The notes below the pieces were generated by a model. That model worked only from the letters and a program-made list of their open reading frames with translations. It was not told the origin of the DNA and did no database searches. Made by a program: the position numbers and the translations under genes. Of a DNA stretch of 64,000 bases, positions 20,275 to 32,267 are shown piece by piece. This DNA comes from Zopfochytrium polystomum (lineage: Eukaryota; Chytridiomycota; Chytridiomycetes; Chytridiales; Chytridiaceae), in the NCBI GenBank assembly GCA_025765615.1, contig JAIVFJ010000101.1:124001-188000 (forward strand), given 5' to 3'. The first letter of the stretch is position 1, and every line of letters starts with the position of its first letter.

Positions 20275-23200
20275 TTACATCAGCTTCAAGAACAGGCTCT
20301 TCAGCAGCCTGGCCTCGTACGCAACCGAATTCTTGGCCGGATCGAGCGGGCCAAACCCGCCCCGCCCGCTGCGCGAGTCGCGCTCCCCGCCCCCCGACGC
20401 ACCCGCTCCGTCCGTGCCCCTCGCATCCGCGCCGCCCCCGGAGCCTGCGCCGCCGCCGCCGCCGCCTGCACCACCGCGCCCTCCGCTCAGCCCCACGCCC
20501 AGCGGATCGATCACCACGGGTATGTTCCGGCCGTGCAGCTCGCAGCTGTCGAAAAAGCTGAGCGCGTCCGCAAACACAGAGTCCTTGAGCACCACCATGT
20601 GTTTCGCCAGCGTCTCAAAGAGCGCAGTGAAGCAACGCTTCGCGTAGTACCACGTATCCGTGCCGAGCTTGGGAAAAGAGAAAGAGAAGTGGAAGGGGTA
20701 AATGGAGCGGAAGGGTTGAGGCGAGGTGTTGTTGAGCTTCTTTTTCATTTTACGTGGCGCCACCCCAAACCTTTTTGTTGAACGGTTCCAGGCTCTTCAT
20801 GATCCGCGAGATTCCAAACTCGTAGTTGCCCTTTGCGCAGTACAGCGTACCGATCACAAGATTCACGATGCAAAGGTGGTAGGTGCGGCGGTTGGGATCT
20901 TCGTACGCGACTCGCTCCTCCTCCTTCTCGATCTTCCGCATGAGCTCCTCCGCCTCTTCGTTTTGCGACGTCATGATGTACGAAACGCACAGGTTTGCGA
21001 GGACTATGGCTGTGACTTCCAGGATCTAGTTTTCGGTGAGCGTTGTAAAGCAGCCGGGTTGGTGCGACGAGGGTGGGTCATCAGAGTCTGACGAAAAAAA
21101 AAAAAAAAAAAAAAAAAAGAAAGAAAGTCTATAATACGCCGAGCCTCACATTTTCGTAGTATTTCTTCACTATCGGCTCGTAAAATGAGATCGCCTCCTT
21201 GTACTTGCTTTCTTGCATGAATAGCACGTGAGCGACGTTCAGCTTCCACGAGTCGTGCTCGTTGCAAAATTCCACGCTTTTCCGGAATATCTTTTCCACC
21301 ATGCCGTAGTTTTCCAGATCCCAGTAAATCTTGGCCTGCGCCATGAGCACCGGGATGTACCTGAGGGAAAAAAAGGCGGGGGAAGCAGATGGTGTGTGTT
21401 TGGCATAATCAGTCAGTCGGATCCTTCAAATCTCCGGCAGCAAAGGATGCTCACCGTTCCACCGCATCGTCGTACTCGTTCACAACCTTTTTGACGGCCT
21501 CCTCATCCATATTTTGGCGCGCCTCTTGCACCTTTTTGGTCAGCTTTCGAAGCAGGTCGACGTGCTTGTTTGAAATGTCGTCAAACTTTTTGTACGCCTC
21601 CTCTGGCGCAGATTGTTTCAAAAGCGTAGCCTCCAGGTACTCTTGCAAATACTGCAGGTCCGAAGGAAGGGTGGGGGTTGGAGGGATGAGGTTTGGATAA
21701 GTGGTCTGTTATTGGAAAAGAAACAAGCAGCAACAATATGAAATGGGGGGGTAAGTACTACAACTAACCGAATCCAACATCCCGGCCGCGATCCCCGGAT
21801 GCTCCGCCATAAGGTCCGCCGCCAAGTCCACGTACTCGTACCGCACGTACAGCAGCAACAGGTTCCCGAGCGCCTCCGGCGGTGTCGGCGGCTGCTGCAG
21901 CAGAAAGTTGAGCTTCTCGAACCCGGAAGTCGGGTCAGAGTCCATGTGCGTCAACGCCTGGTTGTGCAGCGTCACCGGGTCGAGCTCCTGCTCCAGCCGC
22001 GGCGGCATGTCCGTGAGCGCTTCGCGAGCTGCGTCGACTGGTTTGGAAGCGAGGGTTAAAATACATGGAGACGAAAAGCACATTGGCTGGCGCTGCCAAA
22101 TAACGATCTTCAGTTCTTACAGTTTTTCAGTCTGTACTCGATGGCAGCCTTGAGGTTGAAAGCTTCGACCAGGTACGTCTCGTGCAGAATCTGTGAATTC
22201 CCGACGCTCCGAACGTCGATGCCTTCCGTCGCCATCCCAACGCTCAGCTCTGCAGTTGCAAGTTAGGAGACGCTTGGAGCCCAACCCGGACTTTCTCATT
22301 CTCTCTCTCTCCTCATACTCCATGCTAAGTCTAAAAAATAAAAATATGTAAAAAATCCCTTTCCTCACCAGGATGATCCCGAATCCCCCTCTCAATAATA
22401 TCCGCAATCGACTTGAGCGCCGGTACGTACTGCTTCATCTGGTAATGGCACAGCGCCAAGTTGTACGACAGCTCGGCCTGGTACCCGACGATCTTGAGCG
22501 TGTCGGTGTACTTTTCCGCCGCCTCCTCAAACTTGGACTCCTTGTACAGCAGGCACGCCTGATTGATCATCGTGTCGACGTCATCCGCGGGGAGCTGCTC
22601 GATCAGCAGCCGGCACCCGCCAATGTCGTCCATCTCGTATTTGATGGCGGCTTGCAGTTTCATGATCTGCGAATAAAAATAGGGTCGGGGGACGAGGTGG
22701 TAAGTGGTAAGGCGACAGGAATAGTTTGGATGGAGCCGTTTGTGAGCCGACCAAGAGGAATAAGGAAAGTAGAGGCGAAGCAGAGGAGGTGGTGGGGGTA
22801 GGTGGGACCGAAAACGCAAAAAGAAAGAAGCGTGGGCACGACCCCCTCCACTCACCTTTTGCGAGTATTCGGTGTTGTCGATTGTCTGGCACGCCTTTTG
22901 CGACGGTTGATATTGCCCGGATTTGTAGAGCGACTGGGCATAGTATAGCCGGTACTCGTCCACGTCGGGGAAGGAGCGCACCAGTTGCTCGTAACTTCTT
23001 TGGCAGGGAGAGAAACAAAAGAAAAATGTAAAACAACAAGGCAGCGATCAGACGAGTTTTCAATCCCAGACAGGAGCAGATCCCAAATACATATCCCCCA
23101 CCCCCCTCCTTTCAATCCATAGCTAAAAAGCAGCCTTCACCACCCCCCCCCCCCCCCCCCCCCCCACCCTCTCCTTCCTCGCCGATCCTCACCACCCTGC

Positions 23201-23558
23201 GGCCGCCACAAAGTCCTGAATCTGGTAGTAGCTATACGCCAGCAAGCTCAGCGCGGCGCGGCTTCGCGGGAACGCCTGCAGCTCGTTGCTCAGCAGCTTG
23301 ATCACGTCCGCGAACCGCCCGTCCCGCACGTACGCGTAGATCGTCGCCGTGTACTTGCCCTCCGCGACCTGGTTGAACGACACCACCGCCCCGCCGCCAA
23401 CCCCGCCGCCGGGGGGAACCGTGCCCCCGCCGCCAGCTGCGGGCATCCCCGTGCCCACCGGCCGACCGCCCGTGGATCCGGCGGCGGCGGCGGTCGTGCG
23501 CGGCGGCAGCGCCAGTCCGACGCCTTGCACCGGGAGCGACGGGCGTGTGGTGGACATG
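20275..23558 (-). CDS. IFT70: Intraflagellar transport protein IFT70 (TTC30/DYF-1/FLEER)
   Basis: A tetratricopeptide component of the IFT-B core complex that moves along flagellar microtubules; needed for flagellum assembly. Start at the true ATG 23558 (MSTTRPSLPVQG) after a TTG in the same frame. About nine exons on the minus strand: about 23200-23558, 22853-22995, 22367-22675, 22120-22255, 21780-22045, 21451-21665, 21130-21362, 20755-21030 and 20275-20725. Landmarks: KYTATIYAYVRDGRFADVI, SLLAYSYYQIQDFVAAAG then CYEQLV across intron 1 (donor GTGAGG, acceptor AAAGAAG), EYRLYYAQSLYKSGQY, DTMINQACLLYKESKFEEA, AELSYNLALCHYQMKQY, MTSQNEEAEELMRKIEKEEE, and LVIGTLYCAKGNYEFGISRI near the C-terminus. 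Intron 1 carries a run of about 23 G on the sense strand. A proline/glycine-rich insert follows the N-terminus. Confidence 0.92.
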
Positions 23559-25118
23559 ACGGTCAAATGGAAAACGGAGTTTGAAGCGGAGAGAATTGTC
23601 GTTCTTCTCCTTGTCCCCGCCCCAAATTGAATTTTTTCAGAGGGAGGTGCGGCGACTCCGGTACCAGGCGCCGAAGCACATCAGCAACAAAAAAAAAAAA
23701 AAAAAAGGGCGGTGGGGAGGCGACGGAAAAGGTCGCCCCGCGGCCACGAGGAAGGAGGGGGGGGGGGCTGTTGCCGGCCACGGACAGCTGAAAACCGTTC
23801 TCCGCGTGCCCACGTTTGACCGCTCGGTGGGCAACGCGCAGAAGCCGGCACAAGAACACCCCGACCCGTTTGCTTCCTCCATGCGCAACCACCCTCGCAT
23901 CCCTCCACTGTGCCATTTTGATGGAAGAGACGGACCGAAGAGTATCTGTCCAAGCCGGTGAATTTGGGGGGGGCGTTCGGTGGGAAAAAAAATAGGCAAT
24001 AGTCGGGGGGCACGGCGCGAGTCCCCAACGGCGCCTCGCTGGCTCGCGCGGGAAGCAGCGCGCGCCAGCGGGAAACTTGGTGGTCGGGCAAAAGGAAGAG
24101 GGGTGGTATCTATTTGAAGGGGAAAAACAATAAAATATCTCTTCGGGGTAGGTGCAGCTACGTCTTCTAAGCACTTACTCCAAAAAAAACAAACAGTACG
24201 TAGATTAAAACCACCAAGTCTCATCGCGTCCAGCGTATAACCCTCACCTCCACGAAGAGTGGATATCTCACCAAAAGAGGCCAGAAAGGGGCGAAGCGGC
24301 GCGCAGGTTGGGGGTAGCGGGCGCGAACGCACAACACAAACAAGTAATGAAAAAGTAGTACGGAAACAGGGAAACGAAACGAAATTACACACAGTTTTTT
24401 TTCTTTCTTTTTTCCATTTTTTAACGACGTAGGGAAGCGAGAGAAACGAGAAAGGTACTGCAACTTGGTGGGGGCGGGGCGGGGCGGGGCGAGGCGGAGG
24501 TGCCCAAACACACGAAATCGAACCCACGCAAAGATGAACGACTCCCTTCCCAACCAAATACAGAGACATTGTTGTGGCGGGCGGCGGGAGGAAGGGGGGC
24601 GGAAGGTGGTTGAACGAAACGTACACCAGGGGGGTGAAAGTATGCAGAGGGAAGCACGGCGAATGAATTGAAAAGAATGTGCGGTGGAGGGGAGTTACTA
24701 GGGGGTGGACTGGGCCTAATTGCCACTTAAAAAAAAAAGGAACCAAGCAAAAAAAAAAAAAAAAAGGGAGGAAAAAACAAGGGAGGCAACTGCGTCTGCT
24801 CCAAAGACCTCCCCTCCCCCCTCTCGAAACCGTGTGAAGCGGGGGAAGGGCGAAACCGAAAAAAGGAAGGGCAAGAAAAGGGACGGAGCGAAAAAAACAA
24901 ATAAAAGAAACACAAGAAACGGACGACAAAAAGAACGAAGGGAAAAATAAAAGAAAGAAAACGAAGAAGAAAAAAAAGAAGCAGTTTAATGGCCATTCCC
25001 AGCCGCCCTCCCGATCAAGCACGTACACACCTACCGCCCCTCACCCTCTACCGCATCTCTCTCACTTTCCCTCTCTCTCTCTCGCCCTCTCACTTAATTG
25101 CCCGCCCCGCACCCTCTT
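23559..25118. other. Spacer between IFT70 and the triple GT71 gene
   Basis: About 1.5 kb with poly-A/T runs (for example about 23689-23706 and 24752-24766) and A/G-rich tracts. A 463-residue minus-strand frame here is phenylalanine/proline/serine-rich low complexity with no domain and is not called. It probably holds the IFT70 promoter and the 3' untranslated region of the upstream gene. Confidence 0.5.
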
Positions 25119-28100
25119 TCAAATCTTGCGCGTGTTCTTCACCACCCGCCTCTGCACGCCCCAGTACCTCTCCACAACCTTCGCGTACGCGCCCGCCACA
25201 TCGCGCATCGCGACGCCGACGCCGTCGCCGCCTGTGAGCGCGACGCAAAACGAGTGGAATGGCACGTCCCTCTCGACGACGAACCCAGGCCCCGTGCGCG
25301 ACGAGAGCAGCGCGTGGAGCGGCGCCTTCACCGCGGGCGGCACGTCGTACGCCTCCGCGATCTGGAGGAACGTAAAGTCCTCCTCGTACGCGTCCGGGTG
25401 GAAGCGGAGCCGCACAAACAGCGGGGTCGTCGGCGAGTTGGGCGAGAGAGAAAAGTCGTCGTGGTGCACCGTCGCGAGACCGCAGTACCGCACGCTGCGG
25501 TACCGCCCGTGCGGCGTTTTCGCAAGCTCCGTCAGCGCCGCCGGGATTGAAGCGCCGCCGTAGGGGTGCGCTTCGTCGACGACGATGCCGAGAGGTGTCA
25601 TGTGCGTGGAGGTCAGGTGGAAGGGAGTGTTGGTCTCCAGGAGACCCCAGAAGAGGGGGTCGGCGTCGCTTTCAAAATGCTGGACGGGCGTGCGGGGGTT
25701 GTGTTGAAAAGGACGGGTCGGAGGATGAGAAATCGTGAATATCCATGCTGGCAGTCCATGGTGAACCCGATTTACTTACGCTGGTGTAAAACTTGCCCTC
25801 CGAGACAAGATGCCTCGCCATCATCAGCGCGTTCCAGACTTTTCGCTTGTCCACCAAGAAGTGGCCAGCATCCAACACCATGCCTTCCCACTTCTTTGTC
25901 ATCTCAAACGCCGCCCAGAGCGCTGAGGACTGGTTCCGGGCACGCACGTCCGGCCAAAACAACGCGCCGGTATCGCGGAACGGCTTGGCGTTGAACAGGT
26001 ACGTAGGGTCCTGCAACGGGTAGATGTCCGTATCGAGGTCCAACATGAGGACCTGCGCATAAGGCGCAGCGATGATGGATTCGATTCGGACCGCCATGTT
26101 CAGTTCGTGGGAGGTCCATTCGCTGTCCGGCTGAATGCGCGGTGTTAACTCCACGACGTCTACTCTGAACGTCCTGTCGTTCGTTGGAAACAATCAAAAA
26201 AAGGAAAATGATTAGATACGCACAAATATTCCAACGGCACCAAGGTCCCTCGCAAAGTCTTCAAGGCACTCACTTGAGCCCGACGATCTGCATCTCTCCA
26301 AGGTCCGACCCATAGTACGTGATGGTGATCGGTAGTTTCCACCCGCTTTCCCTCAGCAAAAGCATCGTGCGCACCACGTTCGCCAAGTTCGTTGCCGACG
26401 CCGGCATGACGAGGCCGCGCTCGTGCTCCACCTCGACAGCCTCCGGGACGTTGGTGAGGCCCAGCGGCGAGACCTTCTTTTTGGTTGGCTCCTTCTTCTT
26501 CTTCTTGGAAGGCGGCCAAATCGACCAGCGCGACCGCGCTGGGGTCGGCGTGGGCTGGAAGGGCGAGGAGCCTGATAGCGCTCCGAGTAGCTTTTGGCGC
26601 TTGAGCTTTTGGACTTCGTGCTCCCCGGGAAGCTGACTGCGCACTTCGTGCAGGACGGTGTTGACTTTGGGGTACAGTGATTGCCAGTCTAAAATGGTGA
26701 AGTTAAGAAACGAGATCGTGGAATCAGCAGTTAGAACCATTGAAAATACGAAAGGTCGTGCGGGTGAAAGGGGTTGGGACGACGTTGCAAGATCCTTCAA
26801 TTTTGTTGCTGATAACTTACCCGAAATTAGAGCGGCGACTCCAGAGCTGGCGGCATCCCAAATAAGGCAGTCCGAGTACTTGCCGATAGTCCCAACATTC
26901 TTCGTATCGACACCCCGTTTCCCACCATCGACGATCGAAGCGACCATCAAGTGATCCACCACCGGGTCGTACTTGCTCTTCGCAAAGCGCATGTCCAGAA
27001 CGAGCGGCTTCGGCGCGCCACCGGACGCTGAAGACGCAAGGTTGTACTGGAGGATGGCCTGGCCACAAAAAGTTTCGGGCGTCGTTGCGTTGTGCTGCGT
27101 CATGACCCCGATGAGCGTCGGCGCTGTCGGGTTGAGGAAGTAGGTTTGTTGCGCTGCGAGAAAGCCGTAGTAGAAGGCATCCCTGTACCCGTCGAGATGC
27201 TGTTTTCATTAAGTTCGGTGTGTGAGTGAGGGATCAACCGAGCTTTGCAGACAAAAAACTGACCTTGAAAAAGTAATCCGCGTTGAACAAAATATGCTCA
27301 ACGTATTTAAGGGCTTTCCAGGCCTTGGCCTTGGACACGACCATGATACCCGCCTTGAATTCGACCTCGTCGCTCTCGCCTTCGTTCACGCCTTTCGGCA
27401 CCTTCAGCACGTCTCGCAGATGGTCATCTCTCCGGCGCTTCCCGGGGCCGGCCCAAAAGAGCGCGCCGTGCGCCTGAAACTCGTTGCTGTCCAGGAGCGA
27501 GGTGGGGTCAGACAAGAGGTACGACTCCGGCTCGAGGAAAATCATTTCTTCGAACGGCGCCGTGAGAATGGCGGAGGCCACCGACGCGCCTTTCGCCCAG
27601 TCTTCGGGACTCCAAGTATGTCCGCGGATTTCGTCGCGGTAGTCTGCTGTAGAGACGTTGTACTTTCTGGTTGACGCGAGTAGTGCGAAGCAGGGTGGCC
27701 ATTTAGTGGAAGACTCGACAAAGACAAAAAAAAAAAAAAAGTGGGGACGTTTTCTAGCATTACACAATTGGCACCCCCGTTTACCTCAAAATCTCGATTT
27801 CAATTTCGGTCGTATCGCCGCGGTTGTACATGTACACGATGGGCAGCTTGCACCCAGTCTTGCGCAAGAGGAGCGCGGCCATAATGATCGACGGGATATT
27901 TTTGCGCGAGGTGACAAACACGACGCCGCGAGATCCACGGGCGACGTGCGCCTGCGTGGCTTTGTATGTTTGTCCGCTGATCGATTTGATGAAAGCGTCG
28001 TAGCGGGCGGAGGCGACAGCGTCGTGGCTGATGCGCCACGCGCGATGGAATGCCTCGGCCTTGTTAGGGTTCTTTTCCGACCACGCTATAATTGCAGTGC

Positions 28101-30110
28101 GAAGATGCGTCAAAACCAAATAAGAAAAGCCATGGCACGACAGAGAGGGTTTTGGAAACAAACGCAAAAGCAACTCACGCCACACTCGGATGTTCAGCCC
28201 CTTGACGTGCCTCAGATCCAGGCAATGCGAGAAGTACCCCCAGTCGCCGTGCACGCGGAACCCCACCGACTTGTAATCGGCGAATTTGGTGCCTTTCGGC
28301 ACCTCGTAGGTCATGGCGCTCTGGAAGTAGTCCACACCTTCCACGTATTTGTACTTGAGCATGTTCCAGTGCATGAACAGCGGCTCGGGCACAAACGAAT
28401 CTGGCACAGGGTTGTCGGGGTCGTCGTAAAAGTCAGACTGCATCATCGACTGGCCGCAGTATTTTGTGTTTGGATCGTTCAGGTAGACGTCGTTGCTGCC
28501 TCCAGGGTGTTCATCATCGACAATGGCGCCAACTGAGTGGATGTAGGTCGGTGTCAAGAAATACGGGGTATTCGTTCCCGCAAAACCCCAGAAAAAGGCT
28601 TCTTTGTCGCCAAGGAATTGCTAGAAAGGTAGAGGTTTGTTACATCAAAGACCGTCAACCGAATCGAGCAAACAAGAAAAAACCGCTGCTCACCGTGAAG
28701 TAGTACTTTGCCTGCTGAGAAATGTACTTTGCCAGCATCAACGCTCTCCAAGTGCGGGATTTGTCCAGGACGACCTGTCCACTCTCGAACTCGAGCTCCT
28801 TCCAGTATTTGCCCTTCAATCCCATGACGTCCCACACGATCAGCTCCGAGTCGTTTTTCCTGACCGGAAAGTCCGGCCAGAAGATTGCGCCGTATTTTTT
28901 GAAGACCTTTGTGTCGAAGAGGTAGGTCGGGTCCCGCAGAACGTAATTATCCGGGTCGAGGAAGAGAACCTGCTCAAACGGAGACGCCAAGATCGAGTCC
29001 ACCTTTGGGCCTCCGAGGCGGAATTCTTCGGGCCCCCAGTCGTTGTCAGCGATGGCGCTCGTGAAGTCTCGGGCGGTGATATTGAATTTCCTGGGAGGGG
29101 CCAGGCCAGGTCGGGAAGTCAATCGGGCCGTCCTTGTCAGTTCTTTGGCGTCATCTCCAAACACGATCGCACCCAAACCCATCACGCACACCCAACCCGT
29201 GATCTGGTGCGCTCCGGCAGGTCCACCGAAAATTGCGGCAACCAAAGGGGAAGAAGCCCCAGCCCCAGAGCCGGCCCCCACACACCCACATCTCACGACG
29301 CTGGAAAACGCACCTTACGATCTCCAGCTCCCTCTCGTTGACCTCGTCCTTCAAGTAAGAGTACTGCACCGGCAGGTTGCACCCGGTCTCTCGCAGCAGC
29401 ATGACAGCCATCAGAATTTTGGGGATGCTCTTGCCCGGGCCGGTCAGGACGACGCCGCGAGTGCCCGGCGTCACGCCTGCCAGCTTGGGCGAGTATGGCT
29501 CAAGGGAGGCGAGGTAGGCCCGTATCTCGGCGCGCTCTCGAAGAACAAAGGCTTTTTCGTCCTCTGCGGGGAGATGTGGGGGGGAGGAAGGGGTTGAAGT
29601 TTGGCAGTTGTGGGTGTTTTGGGGGCGAGGGGGTGGTGGAGTCAGTTTGATGTGGGGCCAAAACCGAGGCAGGACGTCGGGCTCAAACGTACTCAGGAAC
29701 TCTGCCGATCGGGCAAAAGTGGATCCTCTCGAGACCTCGCTCGGGCCGGAGGCCGAGCCCTGCAGACCGCGGAACAAGCCGACCAGCGGGCCGAAACGCT
29801 TCGAAGACGACGACGACGAAGACGACGACGACTTGCCCGCAGCTCCGGTCCTGATGGAGACGGACGGCCGCGGGGATCTGAAGAGGAGGGAGAGGAGGAA
29901 GAGGGAGAAGACGGCCGAGAGGAGGGCGAGGCGCGGGTGCGATCGGGCGTATCGGACGGCAAGCTTGCGGCGGTATGGGAGAGTGGCGGCGAAGGCGGAG
30001 TAGCGGGAGGCGACGGCTGCGACGAGCGGGTATCGCTTCCATGACGACGTCGACGAAGACGATGGGGATGGAGAGGAGGCGCCGCGCGGTGTCTTCAGGG
30101 GCGGCGCCAT
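25119..30110 (-). CDS. Three-module GT71-like (MNN1/MNN2-type) mannosyltransferase
   Basis: The family transfers alpha-mannose in the fungal Golgi. ATG at 30110 starts a Ser-rich cytosolic tail and one signal-anchor (LALLSAVFSLFLLSLLF, about residue 65). Three successive modules follow. Module 1 (about 29560-28180): GVVLTGPGKSIPKILMAVML, FLDPDNYVLRDP, ESGQVVLDKSRTWRAL, GDKEAFFWGF. Module 2 (about 28075-26820): GVVFVTSRKNIPSIIMAALL, FLEPESYLLSDP, KAGIMVVSKAKAWKAL, GYRDAFYYGF. Module 3 (about 26690-25119): GLVMPASATNLANVVRTMLL, MLDLDTDIYPLQDP, DAGHFLVDKRKVWNAL, then a C-terminal SDADPLFWGLL region. The joining introns are GTGAGT...TTATAG (28178 to about 28075, giving RVW-P-WSEK) and GTAAGT...TTTTAG (about 26820 to 26690, giving ALIS-D-WQSL), both in frame with no stop, and modules 2 and 3 have no own membrane anchor. 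The middle module has EPE where the others have DPD/DLD, so it is inferred inactive. Confidence 0.8.
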
Positions 30111-30849
30111 TATGGATTTTTTTTTTTTTTTCTCTTTCTTTTCGTTTTGCAGTTCGTTTTCTTTTTTTTTTCTCTTTTTCTTGTTTCGTTATTTACAACT
30201 ATTAGTCTTCACTTGGATATTCTGTCCCTTCCTGTCGCCTGCTCTCTCACTCTCTTGTTTTCTTTTTAAAGACCTCTTTGTCTTTTCGGCTTCTTATCTC
30301 TAATTTTTTTTTGGTTTCTTTTTTTCCTTGTGACAAGAAAACATTTTTTTCCCTCTTGCCTTCCCGTTTTGGTGGAGTGCAACACAACAACAACAATTCA
30401 ACAGACTGTTGAACATTATGCGTACTGTCCTTGGCTGGCATCGTTGATCCAAGCATGTTTGTCTAACTCTCCGTCTCTGTCTGCCTGTCTCCAAGTTGTT
30501 CTCTCCCCAATCTTGGCAGCTCGGCGCGGCATCTTCTCGTCTTTTCGGGAAAAATCTGGGCTTGTGTTTATGCAAGCCAGTCAGTCTGTCATTCATCAAA
30601 TCATGTCATCAATTGAGACCAAAATCGTGTGTGTTGTGTGTGTGTTTATTTGTTGGGAGCTGTGGAGGAGGAGGCAGGGAGAGCGAGACCCCATACTCCA
30701 CCTGCGGACAGGGAGCAAAGAAAAAAGGAAAGAGATGGCCCCAGACAGACAGACAGACAGAGACAGAGGGAAACAGAGAGAGAAAAAACAAAACAAAAAA
30801 AAAAAAAAGGGACGGGGAACAAAGAAAGCTGGGTATGGTATTGGGGGCA
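30111..30849. other. Spacer between GT71 gene and SHD gene
   Basis: No gene. T-rich tracts directly upstream of the GT71 ATG (30112-30180) and A/G-rich runs at 30720-30810. Likely promoter and 3' flank. Confidence 0.45.
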
Positions 30850-31485
30850 TCACCCGCTCTGGCCAGTAATACCCGCAAACTGGCCGGTGGACGCCGTGGT
30901 GGTGAGCCCGCTGTTCAGGCCGGCACCAGAAGATCCCGCCGCTCCGTCAAACACGGCAGTCACGGCCGCCGCGGCCCCCGCGGACGCACTGGAGACCCCG
31001 CTATCCGCGGAAGACCACGTGCCCGTCCGCGTCATCCGTCTTCTGGCTCCACCTCCGACTACCGTCGATGCGTCGTCCTCCTCGTCCGCGCCCGACTCTA
31101 CGCCGGCAAAAATTGTCTCGACGTCCAGCACGCGCAGGTCCGCGTGTCGCCGCATCGCCTCCTGGGCCACGTCTGCGGCAAGGTCGCGCAGCGTCTGCAC
31201 GGGGAGCGACGCCAGCGACGATCGAGTCGCGTTGCGGAGGGCCGGTAGGGAAATGATCGCCGGCAGCGTAGGAGGCACGGGCGGGCCGCCGGGAGTCGCA
31301 AGCGTCAAGCGCCGGTCCACTTCGTCCGCCACTATTGCGTAAGAACCCCCACCCAAAAAAGGATCAGTCTTGATATGGTGAGAACAAAAAAAAAAAGAAG
31401 TAAAAGCAAAGCCAAAAAGGAAAAAACAAAAAAATTCAAAGGCAAAACAGATTTATGGCAAGCATTTGTCATGCCGACTTATCTA

Positions 31486-31520
<35 letters not shown>

Positions 31521-32267
31521 GGCTAATTGTCCATCTGCCCAATCAAATGCGTCCAAAGTGCGTGCAAGGAGGCCGACGCAAAGGCAAGAGGGGAAGGAAG
31601 GATCAACGCACCGTCTCTGAGTGTGTTTTCAAACTGGCCCTCCGCGAGCCGGGCAAGATCGCGCCGTCCGGCCGCCCTGGCCTCCGCTTCGTGCGCGGCC
31701 GCTTCCGCCGCGGCAGCGTCGCCCGCGTTCGGTTTCGACGACGACGACGGAAGCGGCGACGGCGACCGCCCGCTGGCGACTCGCTGCCACGCACGCCTCC
31801 CGACGTACGTCAGGAGGTCCGCAAACAGATCGGCGATCGGGACGGGCTCCAACGTCGGACGGACGGTGCTGTTGTTGTTGTTGATGCTTGGAGTGGTGGC
31901 GGCGGCGGGTGTTGTGGCGGGGGGTGGTGGTGGTGGTGGCTGATGACGCAGGCGGCGTGGTGGCGGCGGGGTTTGGGGCTGTGGCTGAGGCGGCGGCGGC
32001 GGCGCCGGCGGCAGGGACAGTGGCAGACTTGGAAGGCGACGTCGGGAGCGGCACGGCGGCGGGCGCGTGGTCGCCGCCCGCTCGCTTGGTGGCGCCCGTT
32101 TTAGAAGTGGGAGAGACCGGCGAGTCTCCTCCTGACGATGACGCTGCTGTTGACGTTGGTGGGGAGGCTGGTGGAGCGCCTCCCTCGGCGGCGGGCGCGG
32201 TTGGTGGACGCGGGCGGTTGCCGCCGGAAAAAGAGGCTCTGAGGAATGACTTTGGAGACCACGGCAT
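30850..32267 (-). CDS. SHD-repeat protein (Spa2/GIT-like)
   Basis: SHD (Spa2 homology domain) repeats occur in fungal polarity scaffolds (Spa2/Sph1) and animal GIT proteins, where they bind MAP-kinase-kinases or PIX partners. Start ATG 32267 (MPWSPKSFLRASFSGG). A long Ala/Pro/Ser/Thr and poly-Gln N-terminus is followed, after a probable intron or frame change near 31870-31900, by PIADLFADLLTYVGRRAWQR. Then come two copies of the SHD pattern: LARLAEGQFENTLRDVADEV, made by joining exon ends across an intron (donor GTGCGT at about 31600, acceptor CAATAG at about 31339), and SLASLPVQTLRDLAADVAQE ending in EAMRRH. The C-terminus is low complexity, stop at 30850. At about 400 residues it is much shorter than Spa2. 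N-terminal exon structure is uncertain. Confidence 0.5.

Noticed and set aside
23637..25028. 463-residue open frame on the minus strand
   Set aside because: Phe/Pro/Ser/Arg low complexity over homopolymer-rich DNA, no domain, no clear start context; it covers the IFT70 5' flank and the 3' side of the GT71 gene.
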